A DNA stretch of 64,000 nt. Origin: Castellaniella daejeonensis (lineage in GTDB: Bacteria; Pseudomonadota; Gammaproteobacteria; Burkholderiales; Burkholderiaceae_B). The stretch spans positions 744,001 to 808,000 of the forward strand of contig NZ_BAAAFN010000015.1 in the NCBI RefSeq assembly GCF_039523555.1. Direction: 5' to 3'. This document shows, piece after piece, positions 26,748 to 37,703 of this stretch. Both the position numbers and the translations under genes were made by a program. Below the pieces are notes generated by a model that was not told the origin of the DNA, ran no database searches, and saw only the letters and a program-made list of their open reading frames with translations. Every line of letters starts with the position of its first letter. Within the stretch, counting starts at the first letter, position 1.

Positions 26748-28394
26748 TTACATGCCGTTGTAGACCGGTCCTTCGCCGCCCTGGGGCGTCACCCAGACGA
26801 TGTTCTGCGTCGGGTCCTTGATGTCGCAGGTCTTGCAATGGATGCAGTTCTGGGCGTTGATCTGCAGGCGGTCCTCGCCGGTTTCCGTCTTGACGAACTC
26901 GTAGACCCCGGCCGGGCAGAAGCGCATTTCGGGGCCGCCGAATTTCGCCAGGTTGATGGCGACCGGGACGGTGTCGTCCTTCAGCGTCAGGTGGACGGGC
27001 TCGTTCTCGTCGTGGTTGGTGTTGGAGATGAACACCGAGCTGAGACGGTCGAAGGTCAGCTTGCCGTCGGGCTTGGGGTAGTCGATGCGTGCGCACTCGG
27101 CCGCCGGCTGCAGACAGGCGTGGTCGGGCTTGGTGCGGTGGATCGTCCAGGGCATCTTGCCCTTGAACAGCCATTGCTCGATGCCGGTCATCAGCGTGCC
27201 GATGGTGCGGCCTTTCTTGAACCACTGCTTGAAGTTGCGTGATTTGTTCAGCTCGGCGTGCAGCCAGGACCGCTCGAAGGCGGCCGGGTAGGCGGTGAGT
27301 TCGTCGTGGCTGCGGCCCGCCACCAGGGCGTCGAAGGCGGCTTCGGCGGCCAGCGCGCCGGACTTGATGGCCGAATGGCTGCCCTTGATGCGGGAGGCGT
27401 TCAGCATGCCGGCCTCGCAGCCCACCAGGACGCCGCCGGGGAAGCAGAGCTTGGGCAGGGACAGCAGGCCGCCCGCCGTCAGGGAGCGCGCGCCGTAGGC
27501 GATGCGCTTGCCGCCTTCGAACGTAGAGCGGATCGCCGGGTGGGTCTTGTAGCGCTGGAATTCCTCGAACGGGGAAAGCCAGGGGTTGGCGTAGTCCAGC
27601 CCCACGACCAGCCCCACGGCCACCAGGTTGTCGTTCAGGTGGTACAGGAACGAGCCGCCGTAGGTGTCCGAATCCAGCGGCCAGCCGGCGGTGTGCATCA
27701 CCAGGCCGGGGCGCGATTGCGCCGGATCGACTTCCCAGAGTTCCTTGATGCCGATCGCGTAGCTTTGCGGGTCGCGACCTGCGTCCAGGCGGTATTGCTC
27801 GATCAGCTGGCGGCCCAGGTGGCCGCGCGAGCCTTCGGCGAAGATCGTGTAGCGCGCCAGCAGTTCCATGCCGGGCTGGTAGGCGTCGGTATGGCTGCCG
27901 TCGCGCGCCACGCCCATGTCGCCGGTCAGCACGCCGCGCACGGCCCCGGATTCGGAATACAGGATCTGGGCGGCCGCGAAGCCGGGGAACACGTCCACGC
28001 CCAGGGCTTCGGCCTGCTCGCCCAGCCAGCGGGTGACGTGGCCCAGGCGCACGATGTAGTTGCCGTGGTTCTTGAAACAGTCCGGCAGCAGCCAGGCCGG
28101 GGTGGCGCGCGCGCCCGATTCGGTCAGGAACAGGAACCGGTCGTCCGTGACCGCCACATCCAGCGGTGCGCCGCGTTCCTTCCAGTCCGGGATGAGCTCG
28201 GTCAGGGCCTGGGGATCCATCACGGCGCCCGACAGGATGTGCGCGCCGATTTCGGCTGCCTTTTCCAGCACGCAGACGCTGATGTCCTGGCCGCGCTCGG
28301 CGGCCAGCTGCTTCAGGCGGATCGCCGCCGACAGCCCGGCCGGCCCGCCTCCGACGACGACGACGTCGTATTCCATCGATTCACGTTCAGTCAT
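26748..28394 (-). CDS. Electron transfer flavoprotein-ubiquinone oxidoreductase
   Basis: Passes electrons from acyl-CoA dehydrogenases via ETF to ubiquinone at the inner membrane. In 548 residues: an N-terminal FAD motif VVVVGGGPAGLSAAIRLK (about 10-27), a long quinone-binding middle, and a C-terminal 4Fe-4S site with MRFCPAGVYEF and NCIHCKTCDIKDPTQNIVW. ATG at 28394 behind a GGGGAT site; ATG seven codons in (28376) is an alternative. It is divergent from the thioesterase. With scoAB it implies fatty-acid, branched-chain amino-acid or ketone-body oxidation. Confidence 0.95.
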   Translation of the reverse strand: MTERESMEYDVVVVGGGPAGLSAAIRLKQLAAERGQDISVCVLEKAAEIGAHILSGAVMDPQALTELIPDWKERGAPLDVAVTDDRFLFLTESGARATPAWLLPDCFKNHGNYIVRLGHVTRWLGEQAEALGVDVFPGFAAAQILYSESGAVRGVLTGDMGVARDGSHTDAYQPGMELLARYTIFAEGSRGHLGRQLIEQYRLDAGRDPQSYAIGIKELWEVDPAQSRPGLVMHTAGWPLDSDTYGGSFLYHLNDNLVAVGLVVGLDYANPWLSPFEEFQRYKTHPAIRSTFEGGKRIAYGARSLTAGGLLSLPKLCFPGGVLVGCEAGMLNASRIKGSHSAIKSGALAAEAAFDALVAGRSHDELTAYPAAFERSWLHAELNKSRNFKQWFKKGRTIGTLMTGIEQWLFKGKMPWTIHRTKPDHACLQPAAECARIDYPKPDGKLTFDRLSSVFISNTNHDENEPVHLTLKDDTVPVAINLAKFGGPEMRFCPAGVYEFVKTETGEDRLQINAQNCIHCKTCDIKDPTQNIVWVTPQGGEGPVYNGM

Positions 28395-28516
28395 GGGTGC
28401 ATCCCCGTTGATTGATGAGCGGTGAGGAGGCTTCGGACGAGTCGAGCGGAAAGCAGGTGCGCGCGGCCCGGGGACTTGTCCAGAGCATCCTTGAAGCGAG
28501 GCGGGACCCCGCCATA

Positions 28517-28551
28517 TTGCGGGCCATTGTATTGCAGATCGTTATACTGCA
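28517..28551 (+). promoter_or_regulatory. Putative thioesterase promoter with inverted repeat
   Basis: A -10-like TATACT lies at 28543-28548, 47 bp before the GTG start. The inverted repeat TGCAG (28533-28537) / CTGCA (28547-28551), 9-base spacer, overlaps it, which could be a regulator site. No convincing -35 at normal spacing (TTGCGG at 28517 is 20 bp away). Confidence 0.3.
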
Positions 28552-28594
28552 CCTCTGTTGCCGGGCCTTCCGGCCGGACTTTTGGAGCTTGCCC

Positions 28595-29032
28595 GTGTCG
28601 TCCGAATCCCTTGATATTCAAACGCCTTCCGGAACGTTTGAAACCCGGATCGATGTCCGATGGGGCGAAATGGACGCGCTGCGCCACGTCAACAACACGG
28701 CCTACTTCCGTTATTTTGAAGAGGCCCGCGTACGTTTGTTCTCCGCGATGGGGCTGGATGCGGGCTCGGGCCGCTACGGCGTGCTGGCGCATGCCTCGTG
28801 TGATTTTCTCAGACCGCTGATGTATCCTGCCCGTGTCGTCGTCGGCATGAAGCTCGCGCGCATCGGGCGGACCAGCCTCGAGCTGGACTGCTGGATCGCG
28901 GACGCCGAAGATGCCGGGGTGCTGCATGCGCGCGGCCGCAATGTGCTGGTGTGCGCCGATGCTGCCACCGGCCGGCCGCAGCCCTGGACCGACGCCGACC
29001 GGCAGGCGCTGGAACGCTGCTTTGCCCCCTGA
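28595..29032 (+). CDS. Acyl-CoA thioesterase, 4HBT hot-dog fold (YbgC/FadM type)
   Basis: A 145-residue single hot-dog domain. ETRIDVRWGEMDALRHVNNTAYFRYFEEARVRLF (about 16-49) carries the 4HBT active-site Asp region and the HVNN motif, and DFLRPLMYPARVVVGMKLARIGRTSLELD follows. It hydrolyses acyl-CoA thioesters; chain length unknown. The start is GTG at 28595, chosen because TTTGGAG sits 7 bases upstream; longer in-frame starts lie in promoter-like DNA. It lies 40 bp before scoA and probably belongs to the same unit. Confidence 0.88.
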   Translation: MSSESLDIQTPSGTFETRIDVRWGEMDALRHVNNTAYFRYFEEARVRLFSAMGLDAGSGRYGVLAHASCDFLRPLMYPARVVVGMKLARIGRTSLELDCWIADAEDAGVLHARGRNVLVCADAATGRPQPWTDADRQALERCFAP

Positions 29033-29072
29033 CGCGCCATCGATTTCTGTTCATCCACGAAGGAACCGTTGT

Positions 29073-29768
29073 ATGGATAAAGTCTACGAGAGTGCCGAGG
29101 CCGCCCTGCGCGGCGTCGTGGCCGACAACCAGATGATCGCCGTGGGCGGTTTCGGGCTGTGCGGCATCCCCGAAGCCCTGATCGCGGCCCTGCGCGATTC
29201 GGGCGTGCGCAACCTGACCTGCGTCAGCAACAACGCCGGGGTCGACGGCTTCGGTCTGGGGCAGCTGCTGTCCACGCGCCAGATCACCAAGATGATCGCG
29301 TCCTACGTGGGCGAGAACAAGGAATTCGAACGCCAGTACCTGGCTGGCGAGCTGGAACTTGAATTCACGCCGCAGGGCACGCTGGCCGAGAAGCTGCGCG
29401 CCGGCGGCGCCGGCATCCCGGCGTTCTTCACCGCCACCGGCGTGGGGACCGTGGTGGCCGAAGGCAAGGAAACCCGCGAGTTCGATGGCCGCACCTACAT
29501 CATGGAACGCTCCCTGGTGCCGGACGTGTCCCTGGTCAAGGCCTGGAAGGCCGACCGCAGCGGCAACCTGAAATTCCGCCGCACGGCGCGCAACTTCAAC
29601 CCCAATGTCGCCATGGCGGGGCGCATCACCATCGTCGAGGTCGAAGAGATCGTGCCCACCGGCACGTTCGACCCGGACGAAGTCCATCTGCCGGGCATCT
29701 ACGTGCACCGCATCGTCCTGAACGCGCATCCCGAAAAGCGCATCGAACAACGCACCATTCGTCAATAA
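29073..29768 (+). CDS. scoA: 3-oxoacid CoA-transferase subunit A
   Basis: Alpha subunit of succinyl-CoA:3-ketoacid CoA-transferase, which moves CoA between succinyl-CoA and acetoacetate. The 231 residues include the CoA-transferase I motif AVGGFGLCGIPEALIAAL (about 23-40), NNAGVDGFGLGQLL, and the SCOT-A block ELEFTPQGTLAEKLRAGGAGIPAFFTATGVGT. It is followed after 11 bp by subunit B, the usual order. Confidence 0.95.
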   Translation: MDKVYESAEAALRGVVADNQMIAVGGFGLCGIPEALIAALRDSGVRNLTCVSNNAGVDGFGLGQLLSTRQITKMIASYVGENKEFERQYLAGELELEFTPQGTLAEKLRAGGAGIPAFFTATGVGTVVAEGKETREFDGRTYIMERSLVPDVSLVKAWKADRSGNLKFRRTARNFNPNVAMAGRITIVEVEEIVPTGTFDPDEVHLPGIYVHRIVLNAHPEKRIEQRTIRQ

Positions 29769-29779
29769 GGAGGCAGATC

Positions 29780-30433
29780 ATGGCTTGGGATCGCGAACAG
29801 ATGGCCGCGCGCGCCGCGCAGGAACTACAGGACGGCTACTACGTCAATCTGGGCATCGGCCTGCCCACCAAGGTCGCCAACTACGTGCCCGAGGGCATGG
29901 AAGTCTGGCTCCAGTCGGAAAACGGCCTGCTGGGCATCGGCCCCTTCCCCACGGACGAAGAGGTCGACGCCGACCTGATCAACGCCGGCAAGCAGACCGT
30001 GACGACGCTGCCGGGCTCCTCGATCTTCGCCTCGGCGGATTCATTCGCCATGATCCGGGGCGGCAAGATCAATCTCGCCATCCTGGGGGCCATGCAGGTG
30101 TCCGAAAAGGGCGACCTGGCCAACTGGATGATTCCCGGCAAGATGATCAAGGGCATGGGTGGCGCCATGGACCTGGTGGCCGGCGTGGGCAAGGTCGTGG
30201 TGCTCATGGAACACGTCGCCAAGGCCAAGGACGGCACCGAATCCCTGAAGCTGCTGCCCGCATGCACGCTGCCGCTGACCGGCGTGGGCGTGGTGAACCT
30301 GATCATCACCGACCTGGGCGTGATGGAAGTCACCGATGACGGTCTGCGCCTGACCGAACTGGCGCCGGGTGTCACGGTGGACGAGATCCGCGCCAAGACG
30401 GCCGCCAGGCTGGACGTATCGGCCTTCGCCTGA
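29780..30433 (+). CDS. scoB: 3-oxoacid CoA-transferase subunit B
   Basis: A 217-residue beta subunit with the catalytic glutamate E47 in the SENGLLGIG motif, which forms the glutamyl-CoA thioester. NLGIGLPTKVANYVP (23-37) and GGAMDLVAGVGKVVVLMEHVAK are also family features. An AAGGAGG ribosome site precedes the ATG. scoA-scoB and the following peptidase gene are separated by only about 11 bp each. Confidence 0.96.
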   Translation: MAWDREQMAARAAQELQDGYYVNLGIGLPTKVANYVPEGMEVWLQSENGLLGIGPFPTDEEVDADLINAGKQTVTTLPGSSIFASADSFAMIRGGKINLAILGAMQVSEKGDLANWMIPGKMIKGMGGAMDLVAGVGKVVVLMEHVAKAKDGTESLKLLPACTLPLTGVGVVNLIITDLGVMEVTDDGLRLTELAPGVTVDEIRAKTAARLDVSAFA

Positions 30434-30444
30434 AGGAAATCGCC

Positions 30445-32253
30445 GTGACCTTGCCGCATTCCCTAGCGACGCCCGCCGAGCGCCTTGCCGCCCTGCGCGG
30501 GCAGCTGGCGCAGTCGGGCCTGCACGCGTGCCTGGTGCCGACCGCCGACCCGCACCTGTCGGAATACCTGCCCGAGCACTGGGCCGCCCGAGCCTGGCTG
30601 TCGGGCTTCGACGGTTCGGCGGGCAGCCTGCTGGTCACGGCGGATTTCGCCGGCCTGTGGACCGACAGCCGTTACTGGGTGCAGGCCGAAGCCCAGTTGC
30701 GGGGCTCCGGCATTGTCCTGATGCGTGCCGGCGCGCCCGATGTGCCGGACGCCCTGGACTGGGCGCTGGCGCATCTGGCGCGCGGCGACCGGGTCGCGGT
30801 CGACGGCCGGGTGCTCGACCTGGCGGCGGAACGCCGCTGGCGGTCCGCCCTGGAAGGGGCCGGCATGGCCCTGGTGCTGGACCAGGACCCGGTCGGCGCC
30901 ATCTGGACCGGTCGTCCGACACTGCCGGCGGCGCCGGTTTTCGAGCATCTGCCGCCGCACGCCTGCCGCACCCGTGCCGACAATCTGGCCGCCGTGCGGG
31001 CCGCCATGCGCAATCATGGCGCGGCCTGGCATCTGCTGTCCTCGCTGGACGACATCGCCTGGCTGCTGAACCTGCGCGGCACGGATGTGGACTACAACCC
31101 GGTCTTCCTGGCCCACGCGCTGCTGGACGAGGACGGCGTGCGCCTGTACGTGGCGCCCGGCAAGATCGATGCCGGGCTGGCCGCGCGCCTGGCGGCCGAC
31201 GGTGTCGCCCTGCGCGATTATGCCGCGCTCGCCGCCGACCTGGCGGCGCTGCCGCCCGATGCAGCGCTGCTGGTGGATCCGGCGCGGGTCACGGCGGGCA
31301 CGCTGTCGCATGCGCCCCAGGCGCGGCGCATCGAGGCCATCAATCCGTCCCAGTTGCTGAAATCCGTGAAGAACGCCGCCGAGGCCGACAACATCCGGGC
31401 CGCCATGGCCCAGGACGGTGCCGCCCTGTGCGAATTCTTCGCCTGGTTCGAGGCGGCCCTGGCAGCGGGAGAGCGCATCACCGAGATCGACGTCGATACC
31501 CGCCTGTCGGCCGCCCGCGCCCGGCGCCCGGGCTTCGTCAGCCTCAGTTTCGCCACCATTGCCGGCTTCAATGCCAACGGCGCCATGCCGCACTACCGCG
31601 CCACCGGTTCTTCCCATGCGGTCATCCAGGGCGATGGCCTGCTGCTGATCGATTCCGGCGGGCAGTACCTGGGCGGCACGACCGATATCACCCGGGTCGT
31701 GCCCGTCGGCACGCCCTCGGACGCGCAGCGCGCCGACTACACCACCGTGCTGCAGGCCCACATCGCCCTGGCGCGGGCCCGCTTCCCGGAAGACACGCCT
31801 TCTTCGGTGCTCGACACCCTGGCGCGCATGCCGCTGTGGCGCCGGGGGCTGGACTACGGCCACGGCACGGGCCATGGCGTGGGTTATTTCCTGAACGTCC
31901 ACGAAGGCCCGCAGTCGATCTCCGTGCGCGGTCACGCGCGGCCCCACCAGGGCATGAAGGCCGGCATGCTGACGTCCAACGAGCCGGGCCTGTACCGCGA
32001 CGGGCAGTGGGGCATTCGCATCGAGAACCTGGTGCTGGCCGTGCCGGCGGGGCAGACCGGATTCGGTTCGTTCCTGGAATTCGAGACCGTCACGCTGTGC
32101 CCCATCGACACGCGCTGCGTGGTGCGCGAACGCCTTTCGGCCGACGAGATCGCGTGGCTGGACGCCTACCATGCCCGGGTGCGCGAATGCCTGCTGCCCC
32201 TGGTGGACGGGGCCGCCCGCGACTGGCTCCTGGCCCGGACCGAGGCGCTGTAG
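30445..32253 (+). CDS. Aminopeptidase P family protein (M24B)
   Basis: A 602-residue protein: two creatinase-like N-terminal domains (to about 305) and a C-terminal pita-bread domain. Metal ligands are visible: two Asp in LIDSGGQYLGGTTDITRVV, His in GHGTGHGVGYFLNVHEGPQS, Glu in TSNEPGLY and Glu in EFETVTLCP. It cuts X-Pro N-terminal bonds in the cytosol. The length corresponds to the long, eukaryotic-like aminopeptidase P class. GTG start at 30445 with AAGGAA 6 bases upstream. It probably reads through from scoB. Confidence 0.93.
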   Translation: MTLPHSLATPAERLAALRGQLAQSGLHACLVPTADPHLSEYLPEHWAARAWLSGFDGSAGSLLVTADFAGLWTDSRYWVQAEAQLRGSGIVLMRAGAPDVPDALDWALAHLARGDRVAVDGRVLDLAAERRWRSALEGAGMALVLDQDPVGAIWTGRPTLPAAPVFEHLPPHACRTRADNLAAVRAAMRNHGAAWHLLSSLDDIAWLLNLRGTDVDYNPVFLAHALLDEDGVRLYVAPGKIDAGLAARLAADGVALRDYAALAADLAALPPDAALLVDPARVTAGTLSHAPQARRIEAINPSQLLKSVKNAAEADNIRAAMAQDGAALCEFFAWFEAALAAGERITEIDVDTRLSAARARRPGFVSLSFATIAGFNANGAMPHYRATGSSHAVIQGDGLLLIDSGGQYLGGTTDITRVVPVGTPSDAQRADYTTVLQAHIALARARFPEDTPSSVLDTLARMPLWRRGLDYGHGTGHGVGYFLNVHEGPQSISVRGHARPHQGMKAGMLTSNEPGLYRDGQWGIRIENLVLAVPAGQTGFGSFLEFETVTLCPIDTRCVVRERLSADEIAWLDAYHARVRECLLPLVDGAARDWLLARTEAL

Positions 32254-32310
32254 CCCGGGCAAGATGACTCGCCGTGCGCCTGGGGCGCCGGCTGGTTCGG
32301 GCGCCGCCGG

Positions 32311-33198
32311 CTATGCCAGCCAGCGCTTGAACCAGGCGATGCTGCGATTCCAGGCCAGCTCGGCCGCGTCCTTGTCGTAGCGTGGGGTCGAGTCGTTGTG
32401 GAAACCGTGGTTCACATCGGGATAGATGTGCGCCTCGTAGGTCTTGCCGTTGGCCTTCAGGGCAGCCTCGTAGGCCGGCCAGCCGGCGTTGACCCGGGCA
32501 TCCAGCCCCGCGTAGTGCAGCAGCAGGGGAGCCTGGATCCGGAGCACGTCTTCGGTGCGTGGCTGCATGCCGTAGAACGGCACGGCCGCCGCCAGTTCGG
32601 GGTAGGCGACGGCGGCCGCGTTGGCCACGCCGCCGCCGTAGCAGAAGCCGATGATCCCGATCTTGCCCGTCGACCCGGCCACGGTGGGCAGGAATTCGAT
32701 CGCGGTGAAGAAATCGTTCATCAGTTTCTCGGGATCAACCTGCTGCTGCAGCTCTCGGCCCCGGTCGTCGTTGCCGGGGTAGCCGCCCTTGGAACTGAGC
32801 CCATCGGGCGCCAGCGCCATGAAGCCGGCCTTGGCCAGGCGCCGCGCGACGTCTTCGATGTAGGGATTCAGGCCGCGGTTCTCGTGGACGACCACCACGC
32901 CGGGCACATTGCCCGCCGCCTTGGCTGGCCGCACCAGGTACGCGCGCACCTCGCCGTTGCCCCGGGGCGACGGGTAGGTGAGGTATTCGGCATGGATGTC
33001 CGGGTCGGTGAAGGAGACCTGCTCGGCCAGCGCGTAATCGGGCGACATTGCGGCCAGCAGGGCGGCGGCGCTCAGGCCGCCTGCGGCAAAACGGGATGCC
33101 CGGCTCAGGAACTCGCGCCGGTCGATGATCCCGTGCGCGTAGAAGTCGTAGAGTTCCAGCAGTTCGGGCGCGAAATCCTTGGCGGTCAACCTGGACAT
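32311..33198 (-). CDS. Dienelactone hydrolase family protein with twin-arginine-like leader
   Basis: A 295-residue alpha/beta-hydrolase. The N-terminal part reads DRREFLSRASRFAAGGLSAAALLAA (about 26-50), a Tat-type leader with an RREFL core but a long, partly acidic n-region. The catalytic triad is visible: nucleophile Cys in IGFCYGGGVANAAA, Asp in YAGLDARVNAGWPAY and His in DVNHGFHND. The DLH family acts on enol-lactones; YghX-like exported members are uncharacterised. It is transcribed alone and diverges from pyrG. Confidence 0.87.
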   Translation of the reverse strand: MSRLTAKDFAPELLELYDFYAHGIIDRREFLSRASRFAAGGLSAAALLAAMSPDYALAEQVSFTDPDIHAEYLTYPSPRGNGEVRAYLVRPAKAAGNVPGVVVVHENRGLNPYIEDVARRLAKAGFMALAPDGLSSKGGYPGNDDRGRELQQQVDPEKLMNDFFTAIEFLPTVAGSTGKIGIIGFCYGGGVANAAAVAYPELAAAVPFYGMQPRTEDVLRIQAPLLLHYAGLDARVNAGWPAYEAALKANGKTYEAHIYPDVNHGFHNDSTPRYDKDAAELAWNRSIAWFKRWLA

Positions 33199-33328
33199 GG
33201 CGTCCTCCCGGTGCTTGCGTGGATGGGGGTGAAACCATGATAGGCGCGGTGGGCTGCGCCGTAAAGCACCGGTATTTTCGTTGCGCTTTTCATCGCGCGG
33301 GGCATCGCGGCGGCACGGGCCGAGTGGT

Positions 33329-33334
33329 TATAAT
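33329..33334 (+). promoter_or_regulatory. pyrG -10 box
   Basis: A consensus TATAAT lies at 33329-33334, 42 bp before the pyrG ATG at 33377. No good -35 at 17 bp. The leader ends in ATGAAATGACC, where a two-codon ORF (ATG AAA TGA, 33372-33380) overlaps the pyrG start. Confidence 0.5.
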
Positions 33335-33376
33335 CCAAATTTCCCGCTGCGCCCGTCCACACCGGGCTCTTATGAA

Positions 33377-35056
33377 ATGACCAAATACGTATTCGTCACG
33401 GGGGGAGTCGTCTCTTCCCTGGGCAAGGGCATTGCTGCGGCCTCCCTGGCTGCGATCCTGGAATCCCGCGGGCTGCGGGTCACGATGCTCAAGCTGGATC
33501 CCTACATCAACGTCGATCCAGGCACCATGAGCCCCTTCCAGCACGGCGAGGTCTTCGTCACCGAGGACGGCGCGGAAACCGACCTGGACCTGGGCCACTA
33601 CGAGCGCTTCGTGTCTGCCCGGATGCACAAGGTCAACAACTTCACCACCGGCCAGATCTACGAATCCGTGCTGCGCAAGGAACGCCGGGGCGACTACCTG
33701 GGCAAGACCGTGCAGGTCATCCCGCACATCACCAACGAAATCCAGGATTTCATCGCCCGGGGCGCCAAGGCCGCCTTCGACGGGCAGGCCGACGTGGCCA
33801 TCGTGGAAATCGGCGGCACGGTGGGCGACATCGAATCGCTGCCTTTCCTGGAAGCCGCGCGCCAGATGAGCCTGCGCCTGGGCCGCAACCAGTGCGCCTT
33901 CGTGCACCTGACCCTGGTGCCCTTCATTGCCTCGGCGGGCGAACTGAAGACCAAGCCGACCCAGCACTCGGTGCAGAAGCTGCGTGAAATCGGCATCTAC
34001 CCGAACGCGCTGCTGTGCCGCGCCGACCGGCCCGTGCCCGACGACGAGCGCGCCAAGATCTCGCTGTTCTCCAACGTGCCCCTGGATGCCGTGATTTCGG
34101 TCTGGGATGCGGATTCCATCTACAAGATTCCCGCCATGCTGCACAAGCAGGGCCTGGACAGCCTGGTCTGCGACGCGCTGGCCCTGACCCCGCCGCCGGC
34201 CGACCTGACGGTCTGGGACCGCCTGGTGCACGACCTGGAAAATCCGCGCGAATCCGTCACCATCGGCATGGTGGGCAAGTACGTCGACCTGACCGAGTCC
34301 TACAAGTCCCTGTCCGAAGCCCTGGTCCACGCGGGCATCCATACGCACGCCCGGGTCAACATCGAATACCTGGACTCCGAGGAAATCGAGAGCCAGGGCA
34401 CGGGCTGCCTGGCCGGCCTGGACGCCATCCTGGTGCCGGGCGGCTTCGGCAAGCGCGGCACGGAAGGCAAGATCAAGGCCATCCGCTATGCCCGCGAGAA
34501 CGGCATCCCCTACCTGGGCATCTGCCTGGGCATGCAGCTGGCCGTGGTGGAATTCGCCCGCCACGTCGCCGGCCTGGGCGGTGCCAACAGCACCGAGTTC
34601 GACCCCTCGGCAGCCCATCCGGTGGTGGCATTGATCACCGAATGGCAGGACCGCGAAGGCAAGGTCGAACGGCGCGATGCCTCGTCCGATCTGGGCGGCA
34701 CCATGCGCAAGGGCGCCCAGCGCTGCCCCGTCAAGCCGGGCACCCGGGCCCATGAAATCTACGGCCCCGAGGTCAACGAGCGCCACCGCCACCGCTACGA
34801 GGTCAACAACGTCTACGTCCATCGCCTGGAAGACGCCGGCCTGGTGATCAGCGCCCGCACGCCCACCGAAAACCTGCCGGAAATCATGGAAATTCCCTCG
34901 CATCCGTGGTTCATGGGTGTGCAGTTCCACCCGGAATTCACCTCCACGCCGCGCGACGGGCATCCGCTGTTCACCAGCTACATCCAGGCCGCGCTGGCCT
35001 ACCAGCAGCGCCAGGCGGAAAAAACCGAGCCCACGGCCCAGGCGCAAAAGGCCTGA
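33377..35056 (+). CDS. pyrG: CTP synthase
   Basis: Amidates UTP to CTP using glutamine. The 559 residues comprise an N-terminal synthase domain beginning MTKYVFVTGGVVSSLGKGI with LKLDPYINVDPGTMSPFQHGEVFV, and a C-terminal class I glutamine amidotransferase with nucleophile Cys383 in LGICLGMQLA. The triad His/Glu lie near the C-terminus in WFMGVQFHPEFTS. It heads pyrG-kdsA-eno-ftsB, a common proteobacterial operon. An in-frame extension upstream to 33281 spans the promoter and is rejected. Confidence 0.97.
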   Translation: MTKYVFVTGGVVSSLGKGIAAASLAAILESRGLRVTMLKLDPYINVDPGTMSPFQHGEVFVTEDGAETDLDLGHYERFVSARMHKVNNFTTGQIYESVLRKERRGDYLGKTVQVIPHITNEIQDFIARGAKAAFDGQADVAIVEIGGTVGDIESLPFLEAARQMSLRLGRNQCAFVHLTLVPFIASAGELKTKPTQHSVQKLREIGIYPNALLCRADRPVPDDERAKISLFSNVPLDAVISVWDADSIYKIPAMLHKQGLDSLVCDALALTPPPADLTVWDRLVHDLENPRESVTIGMVGKYVDLTESYKSLSEALVHAGIHTHARVNIEYLDSEEIESQGTGCLAGLDAILVPGGFGKRGTEGKIKAIRYARENGIPYLGICLGMQLAVVEFARHVAGLGGANSTEFDPSAAHPVVALITEWQDREGKVERRDASSDLGGTMRKGAQRCPVKPGTRAHEIYGPEVNERHRHRYEVNNVYVHRLEDAGLVISARTPTENLPEIMEIPSHPWFMGVQFHPEFTSTPRDGHPLFTSYIQAALAYQQRQAEKTEPTAQAQKA

Positions 35057-35084
35057 GCCCGGCCGCACCGTTCAAGGAGTCCCC

Positions 35085-35939
<855 letters not shown>

Positions 35940-36085
35940 AGCCGCCGGGGCGTCGAATAGTCACTATAAACGCCGCCGTGTGCGGCCGGCCGGCACCCCG
36001 GGGTAGACTGGCCTCCCGGGCATCCCGTTAAAATGGCGGGATTCCCTCTTTCACCCACCCCCTACACAGGCAGGACTGTCAGACC

Positions 36086-37372
<1,287 letters not shown>

Positions 37373-37388
37373 CCGGCGCCTTGCGGCC

Positions 37389-37664
37389 ATGCGCCTGCTG
37401 AGCCTCGTCCTGCTGGCCCTGACCCTGGCGACACAGTATCCGCTATGGTGGGGCAAGGGCGGCTGGCTCAGCTTGCGCGACCTGCAGGCGCAGGTGCAGG
37501 GGGAAACCGAGGAAAACGAGGCGCTCACCGCGCGCAACAACGCCCTGCAGGCCGAAGTCCAGGATCTCAAGACCGGGATCTCGGCCGTCGAGGAACGCGC
37601 CCGCAGCGAGCTGAACATGATCCGCGAGGGCGAATACTTCGTCCAGATCCTGCCCCGGCAATAG
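37389..37664 (+). CDS. ftsB: Cell division protein FtsB
   Basis: Bitopic divisome protein that pairs with FtsL and FtsQ. In 91 residues: an N-terminal membrane segment MRLLSLVLLALTLATQYPLWW (1-21), a coiled coil (LQAQVQGETEENEALTARNNALQAEVQDLK, about 32-61), and a short C-terminal part with VEERARSELNMIREGEYF, the FtsB signature. It starts 16 bp after eno, the canonical position. Confidence 0.94.
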   Translation: MRLLSLVLLALTLATQYPLWWGKGGWLSLRDLQAQVQGETEENEALTARNNALQAEVQDLKTGISAVEERARSELNMIREGEYFVQILPRQ

Positions 37665-37685
37665 CCTGCAGGCCATTCGCGGCAT

Positions 37686-37701
37686 CCCGGCCGCAGCCGG
37701 G
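37686..37701. terminator. Hairpin between convergent ftsB and TadE-like gene
   Basis: A 6-bp stem CCCGGC (37686-37691) / GCCGGG (37696-37701) with a CGCA tetraloop sits between the two stops. No T-run on either side, so it is only a possible terminator. Confidence 0.35.
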
Positions 37702-37703
37702 AC

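Noticed and set aside
33281..33376. N-terminal extension of pyrG
   Set aside because: It would cover the TATAAT box, and CTP synthase starts with MTKYVFVTGG in the family.
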